This document shows, piece after piece, positions 1-9,623 of a DNA stretch of 64,000 nucleotides (position 1 is the stretch's first letter; each line of letters opens with the position of its first letter). Made by a program: the position numbers and the translations under genes. Source of the stretch: Bacteroides sp. (lineage in GTDB: Bacteria; Bacteroidota; Bacteroidia; Bacteroidales; Bacteroidaceae); the NCBI GenBank assembly GCA_015060765.1, contig SUXW01000006.1, positions 62,001-126,000 on the forward strand. Direction: 5' to 3'. Under the pieces are notes generated by a model, which saw nothing but the letters and a program-made list of their open reading frames with translations, was not told where the DNA came from and ran no database searches.

Positions 1-67
1 ACGCATGAACACTTATTATGTTCGACATAATAAGAATGATACATATAATATACTTCAAACGATTCAT
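1..67 (-). CDS. atpB: ATP synthase F0 subunit a (partial, N-terminus only)
   Basis: Only the first 22 codons lie in the window; the gene runs off the left edge. They encode a hydrophobic signal-like N-terminus (MNRLKYIICIILIM...), and Bacteroidetes subunit a proteins commonly carry such an extension. Subunit a forms the proton half-channels of the membrane sector. The identification rests on gene order: it starts 4 bp after the small membrane protein that separates atpC from atpB in this phylum. The fragment itself has no diagnostic residues. Confidence 0.6.
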   Translation of the reverse strand, partial: MNRLKYIICIILIMSNIISVHA

Positions 68-71
68 GCAA

Positions 72-485
72 TTATTCTTTAATCAATTCCCTTTCTTTCT
101 TCTGTTTCTCATATCGATAGAAAAACATACTCTCAAATGTCAAACTCAACAAATAAAATCCGAATAGAGTAATGGCAAAATCTACTTTATGAACATTGAC
201 TTTTACTATATAGAATAGTAATAACAATAGTGTGAACAGAAGTTTAATACATTTCATTCCCAAATATACTAATTGAATCTTTCGTGGAGCATGCTTGATG
301 CAAGCATCAAACATATAAATGTAGAACCAACCAAAAACATAAAAGAATAGAGGTACAAACGGATACCAAACAAAATAATGTTCGGGAATGAATGTTTGTA
401 TTCCCAATCCAACTATCCATCCGGCAAATATCATCAACAAGGTGTATCTGACGAGGAAATGTTTTTTAATTGATGACTCATTCAT
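72..485 (-). CDS. AtpI-like small membrane protein of the ATP synthase operon
   Basis: This 137-residue protein has about four hydrophobic helices (roughly residues 12-32, 40-58, 78-95 and 102-122) and a charged C-terminus. It lies between atpC (14 bp upstream) and atpB (4 bp downstream), the position of an unnamed membrane protein in Bacteroidetes atp operons. By position it could resemble AtpI, which helps assemble the c-ring, but I see no clear AtpI sequence signature. Function is inferred from context only. Confidence 0.65.
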   Translation of the reverse strand: MNESSIKKHFLVRYTLLMIFAGWIVGLGIQTFIPEHYFVWYPFVPLFFYVFGWFYIYMFDACIKHAPRKIQLVYLGMKCIKLLFTLLLLLFYIVKVNVHKVDFAITLFGFYLLSLTFESMFFYRYEKQKKERELIKE

Positions 486-499
486 TCGTATTTGTTTTA

Positions 500-751
500 T
501 TATACTTCAACACAAGCGGATATCACATTCTTTTTTACCTCTACAAATCCGCCTTTGATGGAGATTTCCACAGATGGTTGTTCTTCTTGTTGGCATACAA
601 TCTTTCCTGCCGTCAGCAAGGAGATGATAGGCGCATGTTGAGGTAGAACGGCAAAGCTTCCTTTGGCACCCGGAAACTTGGCACTTACCGCCTTTCCTTG
701 AAAAACCACACCTTCAGGGGTATAAATATGGATATCCAACAACTCTTTCAT
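500..751 (-). CDS. atpC: ATP synthase F1 subunit epsilon (short form)
   Basis: The epsilon subunit belongs to the central stalk that couples rotation to catalysis. The 83 residues cover only the N-terminal beta-sandwich; the GxxGxFAVLPxHAPIISLL stretch at about residues 29-47 is the family hallmark. The C-terminal two-helix domain that makes epsilon about 135 residues long in most bacteria is absent. Short epsilon subunits are usual in Bacteroidetes, so this is probably not a local truncation. It starts 6 bp after atpD and is surely cotranscribed. Confidence 0.93.
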   Translation of the reverse strand: MKELLDIHIYTPEGVVFQGKAVSAKFPGAKGSFAVLPQHAPIISLLTAGKIVCQQEEQPSVEISIKGGFVEVKKNVISACVEV

Positions 752-757
752 ATCCTG

Positions 758-2296
<1,539 letters not shown>

Positions 2297-2347
2297 TTAT
2301 TTATCAAAACAAATGAGGATAGTGTATGTTTTTCACAAGCCACAAAG

Positions 2348-2355
2348 CAAAGATA
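2348..2355 (-). promoter_or_regulatory. Candidate promoter of the atp operon (-7 box)
   Basis: TATCTTTG on the minus strand fits the Bacteroidetes TAnnTTTG -7 consensus, about 67 bp before the atpD start. No clear -33 TTTG was found at the expected distance. Confidence 0.5.
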
Positions 2356-2455
2356 GAAATTATTTATTAATTAGAATGATTTCCTACATAAAAAACATTA
2401 GAAAGAACAAATTTATTGCCTTTTTGAACATCAATCTGCTAATACTGGGATAAAT

Positions 2456-3511
2456 TCATCTCATCTGAATAAATTCTTTCCTAAGAATAACGGAAATCGT
2501 TTTTGCTCGAAAATAGTCCTCCGACATATACAGCAAACCATGATAAGGACCTCTTTTCCCCCATGAATTTTTCATCAAATAATATACCTTACCTTGTTCG
2601 TCATGAGCCATCCCTACAATATGCATCATGTGATCATCGGTTGTTTCTAAATTTTCATAAGCTTTTTGACGTTCCAATTGCCAGTCGGTCAATTGATCAA
2701 ATACAGCAACACCTTCTTTAGGATAAAAACTTTTTTCACTAATATCTCCATCCCACACCACTGTCCTTCCATCATATATTGATTTCCGCACACCCGCCTC
2801 CAATTCACTTATGGGAAGATTATAAAAAGCTGCATGTTCCCAATTATCGGGTACCTCCAATGCAAACCAAGAATGGAAAGGGTGATGAGTAAAGCTAGTC
2901 ACTTCCATATAATCATCCACATTTGGACAAATGGCAGCTGCAAAACTTTGAGGAGTATAAACAATTCCTTGATAATCAAAAGTATCAGGCACTTCCCCCA
3001 TAACCTCATCCAATAACTCTTCGGCTTTTTGAAAATAATATGAATAATTATTTTCTTTAACGGCTTTACGGGCCAACCTTCTAATTTTCTTCAACAAATC
3101 ACGATGATCGTGATAATTAGTATCGGATTTCTTACCTGCATAACATACCAACGGAACAGTTCCCTTTTCTTTCCATACATCAAGCAAAGAATGTCCCAAT
3201 CCACCTCCTCTGATTTCTTCTTTACCACCTATTCTATAATAGTGTTCAAATTGCTTCATATATTTGTTACGGACAGTATACATCACCGACAATTGGACGG
3301 TATCTTTGTTATTATCTGTCAGCCAATCGGATTCTATCAATGAAGTCATGGCATATGCCCAACATGTTTGAGTACGTCCTTGATTCATAACGGGAGTATA
3401 TGGAAGAATCGTATCATTGATTAGTTGTAAGGTAAATGTCCGACCATCCTTACTGGAACAACCACAAAAATGGACAAGCAAAATAATTATGAACAAAAAA
3501 TTACGATTCAT
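2456..3511 (-). CDS. C1-family cysteine peptidase, PepC/bleomycin-hydrolase-like, probable lipoprotein
   Basis: A papain-fold peptidase of 351 residues. The N-terminus is a hydrophobic stretch ending FCGCSS, a likely lipoprotein signal with modified Cys18. The catalytic site is visible: NQGRTQTCWAYA supplies the oxyanion Gln and nucleophile Cys, HMMHIVGMA near residue 295 the His, and MKNSWGKRG the Asn. C1 peptidases of this type trim N-terminal residues from peptides; here it would act at the cell envelope. It begins 1 bp after tilS ends, so the two probably share a transcript although their functions look unrelated. Confidence 0.85.
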   Translation of the reverse strand: MNRNFLFIIILLVHFCGCSSKDGRTFTLQLINDTILPYTPVMNQGRTQTCWAYAMTSLIESDWLTDNNKDTVQLSVMYTVRNKYMKQFEHYYRIGGKEEIRGGGLGHSLLDVWKEKGTVPLVCYAGKKSDTNYHDHRDLLKKIRRLARKAVKENNYSYYFQKAEELLDEVMGEVPDTFDYQGIVYTPQSFAAAICPNVDDYMEVTSFTHHPFHSWFALEVPDNWEHAAFYNLPISELEAGVRKSIYDGRTVVWDGDISEKSFYPKEGVAVFDQLTDWQLERQKAYENLETTDDHMMHIVGMAHDEQGKVYYLMKNSWGKRGPYHGLLYMSEDYFRAKTISVILRKEFIQMR

Positions 3512-3512
3512 T

Positions 3513-4805
3513 TCATTGCTGTTTTATACGGATTATCAACGCTTTGTTCGACGTTTCAGTTATACGGAACCGATTATCAATCCGCTCACCTATCAGCCAT
3601 ACTATTTGCTCCTCACTACATGCTACATATTGTTTTTCCTTCTGGAAAAGCGTGAATTTTCGATTGATCAAGTAATCACTAACATTCTTCTTCCCTTTCA
3701 TTCCGAATGGATAAAACTTGTCACCATCCTGCCAAAGACGGACCGTTAAAGGATATTTCACTTTGTCAGCATCCACACAAGCAATGTGTTTATCGCGTGG
3801 AATGATAAAATCAGGAGTAATGTCCACCCATTCATAAACTAATTCTGGTGTACAATCCCTATTTTCTGACAAGGATCTTATAACCAATGAATCCCGATCA
3901 CGAAGCACTTCATGAGACACACTTCGAAAACGCTTACCCGATTGAGTATTCAAACTTAAACATATTTCTCTGATTTGCGATGAATTAAAGCCGTAGGGAT
4001 GTAACAATTCAAAGACAAGCGACGACACTCTTGAAGAATCTTTGATTTTATTAAAATGTATCCATAATTCTCCATCCCTATATTCGGTTATCTCTTGAAT
4101 ATTCTCTTTAATGGATTCATTATATATATTTGCCACTGCACTTAAATGCAAAGCCGTTTGAAAAATACTTTCACTTACCGAAGGATTGAGTTCCTTCATC
4201 ATCGGCAATAAATGCAAACGAATTTTATTACGCATATATACATCCTGAAGATTAGTACTGTCAGTAACATAATCTTGTCCTATATATTGCAAATAGTCCA
4301 ACACACTCTCTCTACTTTCATCCAACAATGGACGGACAATCCATCCATTCTTAGCGGAGATTCCTTTCAATCCATTGATTCCAGTACCTCGTATCAAGTT
4401 CAACAAAAATGTTTCCACACTATCATCACGATGATGTGCTACGGCAATTACTGCTGCATCCCTTTCAATCCGAAGTTGTTCAAACCACTGATAACGAAGT
4501 TCACGGGCAGCCATTTCAATGGATATGCGTCGGCTATGAGCATATTCTTCTGTAGCAAAGTGTTTTACATGCAAAGAGACTGAAAGAGACTCACACAACT
4601 TACATACAAAATTCTCATCCCGTTCGGATTCTTTTCCTCTTAAATGAAAATTACAATGAGCTGCCTCACATTGAATCCCCAAATCCAACAATACACGAAA
4701 CAAGGCCACTGAATCAGCTCCTCCACTCAATGCAACCAAAACCTTATCACCTTTATTAAATAAGGATTTATCCTTAATGTATTTGTCTACCCTTTGTTTG
4801 AACAT
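3513..4805 (-). CDS. tilS: tRNA(Ile)-lysidine synthetase
   Basis: TilS converts C34 of the CAU-anticodon tRNA-Ile to lysidine with ATP, changing both codon and charging specificity; it is essential in most bacteria. The N-type ATP pyrophosphatase P-loop SGGADSVALFR sits near residues 28-38, followed by HCNFHLRGKESERDE and VAHHRDDSVETFLLNLIRGTGINGLKG. The C-terminal TilS domain with its LIGERIDNRFRI end is present (430 residues). I start at 4805 (MFKQRVDKYI...) because the upstream in-frame Met adds 13 non-conserved residues and precedes the apparent promoter. Confidence 0.95.
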   Translation of the reverse strand: MFKQRVDKYIKDKSLFNKGDKVLVALSGGADSVALFRVLLDLGIQCEAAHCNFHLRGKESERDENFVCKLCESLSVSLHVKHFATEEYAHSRRISIEMAARELRYQWFEQLRIERDAAVIAVAHHRDDSVETFLLNLIRGTGINGLKGISAKNGWIVRPLLDESRESVLDYLQYIGQDYVTDSTNLQDVYMRNKIRLHLLPMMKELNPSVSESIFQTALHLSAVANIYNESIKENIQEITEYRDGELWIHFNKIKDSSRVSSLVFELLHPYGFNSSQIREICLSLNTQSGKRFRSVSHEVLRDRDSLVIRSLSENRDCTPELVYEWVDITPDFIIPRDKHIACVDADKVKYPLTVRLWQDGDKFYPFGMKGKKNVSDYLINRKFTLFQKEKQYVACSEEQIVWLIGERIDNRFRITETSNKALIIRIKQQ

Positions 4806-4809
4806 GATG

Positions 4810-4817
4810 CAAAGATA
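4810..4817 (-). promoter_or_regulatory. -7 box abutting the tilS start codon
   Basis: TATCTTTG ends 4 bases before the chosen ATG, so transcription would begin at or within a few bases of the start codon, implying a leaderless or nearly leaderless mRNA. No convincing -33 element. Confidence 0.4.
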
Positions 4818-4847
4818 ATGTATTTGATTATATTGTCTCCGCACGAC

Positions 4848-4904
4848 AATTATTTAAAAACAATCTAAATAATTTGCATACATTCTCATGTTATTTTATC
4901 TTTG
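4848..4904 (+). promoter_or_regulatory. feoAB promoter with overlapping inverted repeat
   Basis: TTTG (4873-4876), 20 bp, then TATCTTTG (4897-4904) is a full Bacteroides-type promoter 16 bp before the FeoAB start. A perfect 9-bp inverted repeat AATTATTTA (4848-4856) / TAAATAATT (4866-4874), with a 9-bp spacer, runs into the -33 element. That is a sensible place for a metal-responsive repressor operator; the protein that binds it is unknown. Confidence 0.6.
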
Positions 4905-4920
4905 TACCAAATTAACAGAT

Positions 4921-7368
4921 ATGCGATTATCCGAATTAAAAACAGGTGAAAAAGGTGTCATTATCAAGGTACTTGGACACGGTGGATTCCGCAAACGAAT
5001 TGTTGAGATGGGATTCATTAAAGGAAAAACCGTAGAAGTTTTGCTCAATGCACCTTTAAAAGACCCTATCAAATATAAAGTACTCGGTTATGAAATTTCC
5101 CTTCGCAGACAAGAAGCAGAAATGATTGAAGTGGTAGGCGAAGAAGAAACCCGTCAACAACATCACCCTTATCATGGTGCTATTACAGAAGAAGTGCCAC
5201 TTTCCGAAAAGGAAATGATAGCTTTAGCAAAAGGAAAACGGCGTGTTATCAATGTCGCCTTGGTTGGTAATCCCAATTGTGGAAAAACTTCATTATTCAA
5301 TGTCGTTTCTGGTGCACATGAACATGTCGGCAATTACAGCGGCGTTACAGTCGATGCAAAAGAAGGCTTTTTTGAATACCAAGGCTATCATTTTCGATTG
5401 ATTGACTTGCCTGGCACCTATTCCCTTTCAGCCTATAGTCCTGAAGAAATATACGTACGCAAGCACATTATCGAAGAAACACCCGACGTCATTATCAATG
5501 TAGTGGATGCCTCTAATTTGGAACGAAACCTCTACCTCACAACCCAACTCATTGATATGAACGTACGAATGGTAGTGGCACTTAACATGTACGACGAACT
5601 CCAGGCTAGCGGAAACAAACTCGACCATGAGAAGCTCAGTCGTTTAATGGGAGTACCCATGGTTCCTACTATCGGAAGAAACGGATACGGAATCGATGAA
5701 CTATTTCATCATCTTATAGACATCTACGAAGGAAGTGATTTTGTGACCAAGAATATCAAAAAGAATGTACGCTCCGAAGTAATGGAAGATTTGGAAAGTT
5801 GGCACAAAGACTTCATACCTAATCATCAGGAAGGTGAACATGAATTTTTCCGACACATCCACATCAACCACGGACCAATTATCGAAAAGTCCATTGACGA
5901 AATAAAAAAAGCACTTGCTTTCAATGAAGAGATACGCCACAAATATTCAACTCGTTTTTTGGCTATCAAACTTTTAGAAATGGACAAGGACATCGAAAAA
6001 GTAGTACTTGACTTTCCCAATGGAACAGACATTATCAAAGTACGTAACAAAGAAGCCTCCCTTATTCAAAAATCTTTGAACGAAGATAGCGAACAAGCCA
6101 TAACTGACGCTAAATATGGTTTCATAACCGGTGCATTAAAAGAAACTTATACAGATAACCAGTTGGAAAAAGAACAGACCACCAAGGTTATAGACAGTAT
6201 CGTAACTCATCGCATTTGGGGTTATCCCATCTTCTTTTTGTTCATGTACATCATGTTTGAATGCACTTTTGTATTAGGCGAATACCCCATGATGGGCATC
6301 GAATGGATAGTAGAACAAATTGGGATTTTGATCGAAAGTGCTATGCCCAACGGACCACTTAAAGACATGATTGTGGATGGAATCATTGGTGGTGTAGGTG
6401 GAGTTATTGTATTTCTTCCCAATATTCTCATTTTATATTTTTTCATATCCATGATGGAAGATTCCGGCTATATGGCTCGCGCTGCCTTTATCATGGATAA
6501 AATTATGCATCGAATGGGATTACACGGCAAATCATTTATACCATTGATTATGGGATTTGGATGCAATGTACCAGCTATTATGGCGTCACGAACCATCGAA
6601 GACAAAAAATGCCGGTTAATCACTATACTTATCAATCCTTTAATGTCGTGCAGCGCCCGCTTACCTATCTATTTAGTCATGGTAGCGGCTTTCTTTCCTC
6701 ATACTGGTAGCATAGTATTACTCTGCATTTACGCTACGGGCATCTTTTTAGCCGTACTAATGGCCCGTCTATTCAGCCGTTTCCTTGTTAAAGGTGCAGA
6801 TACACCATTTGTTATGGAGCTCCCTCCTTATCGGATGCCTACAGGAAAAGCAATCATTCGTCATACATGGGAAAAAGGTGCTCAATATCTTAAAAAAATG
6901 GGAGGAATTATCATGATTGCATCTATCCTTATATGGTTTTTAGGATATTATCCCAATCATAAAACCTATAACACAACCGCCGAACAACAAGAACATTCAT
7001 ACATTGGACAAATTGGCAAAGCCATAGAACCAGTCATCAAGCCTTTGGGATTCGATTGGAAATTAGGAATAGGTTTATTGTCTGGCGTAGGTGCAAAAGA
7101 ATTGGTGGTAAGCACATTAGGTGTATTATATACTAACGAAGAAGATATAGAAAGTGTAAATTTATCCAACCGGATTCCTATTACTCCAGTTGTTTCTTTA
7201 GCATACATGCTTTTTGTTTTAATTTACTTTCCATGTGTGGCTACCCTTGCTGCCATCAAACAAGAGTCCGGTAGTTGGAAATGGGCTTTGTTTGCGGCCA
7301 TATACACTACAACATTAGCCTGGATAGTAGCATTTTCCGTAAACCAAATAGGTATATTGATCTGTTAA
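4921..7368 (+). CDS. feoB: Ferrous iron transporter, FeoA-FeoB fusion
   Basis: Imports Fe(II) across the inner membrane. Residues 1-75 are an SH3-like FeoA domain (MRLSELKTGEKG...), normally a separate protein. After a linker comes the FeoB G domain with G1 GNPNCGKTSLFN, the switch segment GNYSGVTVDAKEG and G3 DLPGTYSL. The C-terminal half carries two Gate domains with GDSGYMARAAF-like and FGCNVPAIMASRTIED segments and multiple membrane spans. The chosen start matches the FeoA N-terminus; the upstream in-frame Met falls before the -7 box. The FeoB-associated Cys-rich protein follows 6 bp later. Confidence 0.96.
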   Translation: MRLSELKTGEKGVIIKVLGHGGFRKRIVEMGFIKGKTVEVLLNAPLKDPIKYKVLGYEISLRRQEAEMIEVVGEEETRQQHHPYHGAITEEVPLSEKEMIALAKGKRRVINVALVGNPNCGKTSLFNVVSGAHEHVGNYSGVTVDAKEGFFEYQGYHFRLIDLPGTYSLSAYSPEEIYVRKHIIEETPDVIINVVDASNLERNLYLTTQLIDMNVRMVVALNMYDELQASGNKLDHEKLSRLMGVPMVPTIGRNGYGIDELFHHLIDIYEGSDFVTKNIKKNVRSEVMEDLESWHKDFIPNHQEGEHEFFRHIHINHGPIIEKSIDEIKKALAFNEEIRHKYSTRFLAIKLLEMDKDIEKVVLDFPNGTDIIKVRNKEASLIQKSLNEDSEQAITDAKYGFITGALKETYTDNQLEKEQTTKVIDSIVTHRIWGYPIFFLFMYIMFECTFVLGEYPMMGIEWIVEQIGILIESAMPNGPLKDMIVDGIIGGVGGVIVFLPNILILYFFISMMEDSGYMARAAFIMDKIMHRMGLHGKSFIPLIMGFGCNVPAIMASRTIEDKKCRLITILINPLMSCSARLPIYLVMVAAFFPHTGSIVLLCIYATGIFLAVLMARLFSRFLVKGADTPFVMELPPYRMPTGKAIIRHTWEKGAQYLKKMGGIIMIASILIWFLGYYPNHKTYNTTAEQQEHSYIGQIGKAIEPVIKPLGFDWKLGIGLLSGVGAKELVVSTLGVLYTNEEDIESVNLSNRIPITPVVSLAYMLFVLIYFPCVATLAAIKQESGSWKWALFAAIYTTTLAWIVAFSVNQIGILIC

Positions 7369-7374
7369 TAGATT

Positions 7375-7602
7375 ATGCAAGAAGTTATTGTAATTATCAT
7401 TGTATCTGGATGTGTTTTTCTTATAATTAGACGTATCGTACAGTATTTCAAACGAATAAATCATCAGAATGAACTTTGCAATGGATGTAGTGGTTGTGAC
7501 ATATATAAGAAAAACAAGAAATTTGCACAAAAAAGCAAAGGAAAGTTTGGAGGTTCAAAAAATAGTTGTACCTTTGCATCCGCAATCGAGAAACAACGAT
7601 AG
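7375..7602 (+). CDS. FeoB-associated Cys-rich membrane protein
   Basis: 75 residues: one N-terminal transmembrane helix (MQEVIVIIIVSGCVFLII), a basic stretch, then LCNGCSGCDIYKK and a further Cys near the C-terminus. This matches the small family found directly after feoB in many Firmicutes and Bacteroidetes. The CxxCxxC cluster suggests iron or Fe-S binding at the membrane. It probably works with FeoB in Fe(II) uptake, but its molecular role is not established. Confidence 0.85.
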   Translation: MQEVIVIIIVSGCVFLIIRRIVQYFKRINHQNELCNGCSGCDIYKKNKKFAQKSKGKFGGSKNSCTFASAIEKQR

Positions 7603-7611
7603 CAAGTCAAC

Positions 7612-7686
7612 GGTTCCTTGGATGAGTGGCTTAGTCAGCGGTCTGCAAAACCGTGTACGGCGGTTCGAATCCGCCAGGAACCTCCA
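7612..7686 (+). tRNA. tRNA-Cys (GCA)
   Basis: Cloverleaf with acceptor stem GGTTCCT/AGGAACC, anticodon loop CTGCAAA (GCA), T-loop GTTCGAATC, discriminator U and an encoded CCA end (7684-7686). It lies 9 bp after the Cys-rich ORF and upstream of tRNA-Ser. Confidence 0.95.
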
Positions 7687-7693
7687 AGAGGAA

Positions 7694-7780
7694 GGAAGTT
7701 TGGGTGAGTGGCTGAAACCACCAGTTTGCTAAACTGACGTACGGGTAACCGTACCGGGGGTTCGAATCCCCCAGCTTCCG
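7694..7780 (+). tRNA. tRNA-Ser (GCT)
   Basis: Acceptor GGAAGTT/AGCTTCC with one T-G pair, anticodon GCT in loop TTGCTAA, long class II variable arm (GTACGGGTAACCGTAC) and discriminator G. No encoded CCA, unlike the neighbouring tRNA-Cys. Confidence 0.95.
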
Positions 7781-7790
7781 CTCGACAATG

Positions 7791-7828
7791 TAGCACTTTT
7801 AGAGAAATCTAAAGGTGCTATTTCTTTT
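7791..7828 (+). terminator. Terminator after the tRNA-Cys/tRNA-Ser pair
   Basis: A 13-bp stem (7791-7803 with 7808-7820, one G-T pair) closed by a GAAA tetraloop and followed by a T-rich run. Confidence 0.85.
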
Positions 7829-7878
7829 CTCAATGCCCCATCTTAAATACATTATTTTTTTTTGTAAGAATTATATAT

Positions 7879-7886
7879 TATTTTTG
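7879..7886 (+). promoter_or_regulatory. -7 box of the GH43 gene
   Basis: TATTTTTG lies 24 bp before the GH43 start, with an A/T-rich leader and a long T-run upstream in place of a clear -33 element. Confidence 0.45.
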
Positions 7887-7910
7887 CAAAAATCATTTAA
7901 TCAAACAGCT

Positions 7911-9305
7911 ATGAAAAAAAATTTGCTTAAAACCGTAGCCATTGCGGTTGGACTGTGTACTTTCAATACAATCGTTGCACAGAATCCCATCATTCAAACC
8001 ATGTATACCCCCGATCCAGCTCCATTTGTATACAACGACACCGTTTTTCTTTTTGTTGATCACGATGAAGACGATGCACAATATTTCAGCATGAAAGATT
8101 GGATGTTATATTCTACCGACGACATGGTAAACTGGACATATCGAGGAACCCAAGTAAATACAGCCACTTTTGAATGGGCAAAACAAGGTGACAGAGCTTG
8201 GGCATCACAAGCCATCGAACGTAATGGAAAGTGGTATTGGTATGTATGTTGTAACACCAACAAAGAAACTGACGCATTGGCCATCGCAGTAGCCAACCAG
8301 CCCACAGGGCCATGGAAAGACGCAATAGGCAAACCATTAGCTGAAGGGTTTGGATTCATCGACCCCACCGTATTCATTGACGATGATGGAAAAGCATATC
8401 TATTTTGGGGAAACAAAGGGTTATGGTATGGAGAATTGAATGACGACATGATTTCATTCAAGGACGGATACAAAGAAGTACCAGGATATCGTGACCCAAA
8501 AGCCTTTGGTGAATTACAGTCCAAAATGAATTGGGCAGCAGGACACAATGAAATGATGACCCAATACGAAGAAGGCCCATGGATAATGAAATACAACGGA
8601 ACTTATTACCTCTCATATCCCGCAGGTGGTGTACCAGAATACATGGGATATTCTACCGCTCCTTCCATACATGGCCCATGGACATTTCGTGGTAGAATTA
8701 TGAATGAAGCCCAGAATAGTTTCACCATACACGGAGGCAATATCGAATTTAAGGGTCGCCATTTCATGTTCTATCACAATGGCATGCTACCCAATGGTGA
8801 AGGATTCCGCCGTTCCTGTTGCGTAGAAGAATTCAAATTCAACGACGATGGTTCCATTCCTTTCATTCCTTTTACTAAAGAAGGAATCCGTACACCCATT
8901 AAGAATCTAAATCCATACAAGCGAATTGAAGCCGAAACCATAGCTTATTCCTACGGATTAAAGAATGACCGACAAGCAGGAACACAACACTATATCACTT
9001 CCATACATACCGGAGATTGGATAAAAGTTCGTTCAGTAGATTTTGGAGATAAAAAGCCCACACAATTTACTGCATCCGTAGCAAGCGAACACGATGGCGG
9101 ATTCATCGAAGTACGCTTGGATAATCTGAATGGAGACATCATTGCTTCATTGAAAGCGCCTGCTACTGGAGAAGAAGATAATTGGCAAATCATCGAAACT
9201 AAAGTACATTCACAAAAGCCCATCATCGGTGTACATGACATCTATTTTCTCTTCCGAGGTGGCGACAAAGAATTATTTAATTTCGATTGGTGGACTTTTA
9301 AATAA
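7911..9305 (+). CDS. Secreted family 43 glycoside hydrolase with C-terminal CBM6-type module
   Basis: 464 residues with a Sec signal peptide (MKKNLLKTVAIAVGLCTFNTIVAQ). The five-bladed propeller of GH43 begins at YTPDPAPF, where Asp35 fits the catalytic base. GFIDPTVFIDDDGKAYLFWGN carries the pKa-modulating Asp, and the YEEGPWIMKYNGTYYLSYP region supplies the acid Glu. The last 130 residues (IEAETIAYSYG... ending FNFDWWTFK) resemble a CBM6 beta-sandwich. GH43 enzymes act on arabinan or xylan side chains as arabinofuranosidases or xylosidases; the exact substrate is not readable. No SusC/SusD neighbours, so this is not an obvious polysaccharide utilization locus. Confidence 0.9.
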   Translation: MKKNLLKTVAIAVGLCTFNTIVAQNPIIQTMYTPDPAPFVYNDTVFLFVDHDEDDAQYFSMKDWMLYSTDDMVNWTYRGTQVNTATFEWAKQGDRAWASQAIERNGKWYWYVCCNTNKETDALAIAVANQPTGPWKDAIGKPLAEGFGFIDPTVFIDDDGKAYLFWGNKGLWYGELNDDMISFKDGYKEVPGYRDPKAFGELQSKMNWAAGHNEMMTQYEEGPWIMKYNGTYYLSYPAGGVPEYMGYSTAPSIHGPWTFRGRIMNEAQNSFTIHGGNIEFKGRHFMFYHNGMLPNGEGFRRSCCVEEFKFNDDGSIPFIPFTKEGIRTPIKNLNPYKRIEAETIAYSYGLKNDRQAGTQHYITSIHTGDWIKVRSVDFGDKKPTQFTASVASEHDGGFIEVRLDNLNGDIIASLKAPATGEEDNWQIIETKVHSQKPIIGVHDIYFLFRGGDKELFNFDWWTFK

Positions 9306-9325
9306 AAACCATAATAATAAATATA

Positions 9326-9358
9326 AAGAGGATGAATATTGAATATTCATCCTCTTTT
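9326..9358 (+). terminator. Terminator after the GH43 gene
   Basis: A near-perfect palindrome (AAAGAGGATGAATATT and its complement) with a T-rich 3' side, between GH43 and the oppositely oriented tRNA-Pro genes; it may serve both directions. Confidence 0.8.
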
Positions 9359-9362
9359 ATTG

Positions 9363-9437
9363 TCGGGGTAGCGGGATTCGAACCCACGACCCCCTGCTCC
9401 CAAAGCAGGTGCGCTAACCGGACTGCGCTACACCCCG
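9363..9437 (-). tRNA. tRNA-Pro (TGG), copy 1
   Basis: Read on the minus strand: acceptor CGGGGTG/TACCCCG, anticodon loop TTTGGGA (TGG), T-loop GTTCGAATC and discriminator A. It is identical to the copy 106 bp away. Confidence 0.95.
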
Positions 9438-9468
9438 AACTTTAATTATACCAACCTTTCTTGTTATG

Positions 9469-9543
9469 TCGGGGTAGCGGGATTCGAACCCACGACCCCC
9501 TGCTCCCAAAGCAGGTGCGCTAACCGGACTGCGCTACACCCCG
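9469..9543 (-). tRNA. tRNA-Pro (TGG), copy 2
   Basis: Identical tandem duplicate of the neighbouring tRNA-Pro, separated by 31 bp of unrelated A/T-rich spacer and probably transcribed with it. Confidence 0.95.
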
Positions 9544-9623
9544 ATAACATCAGGCTTTTTACAAAAGCGATGCAAAGGTACACCTTTCTTTTGATTCATG
9601 CAAGCATTTCCAAGACTTTTTTC

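Noticed and set aside
9363-9543. tRNA-Pro pair as attachment site of an integrated element
   Set aside because: The duplicated units are full identical tRNAs in tandem with no integrase or foreign genes nearby; simple tandem duplication explains them.
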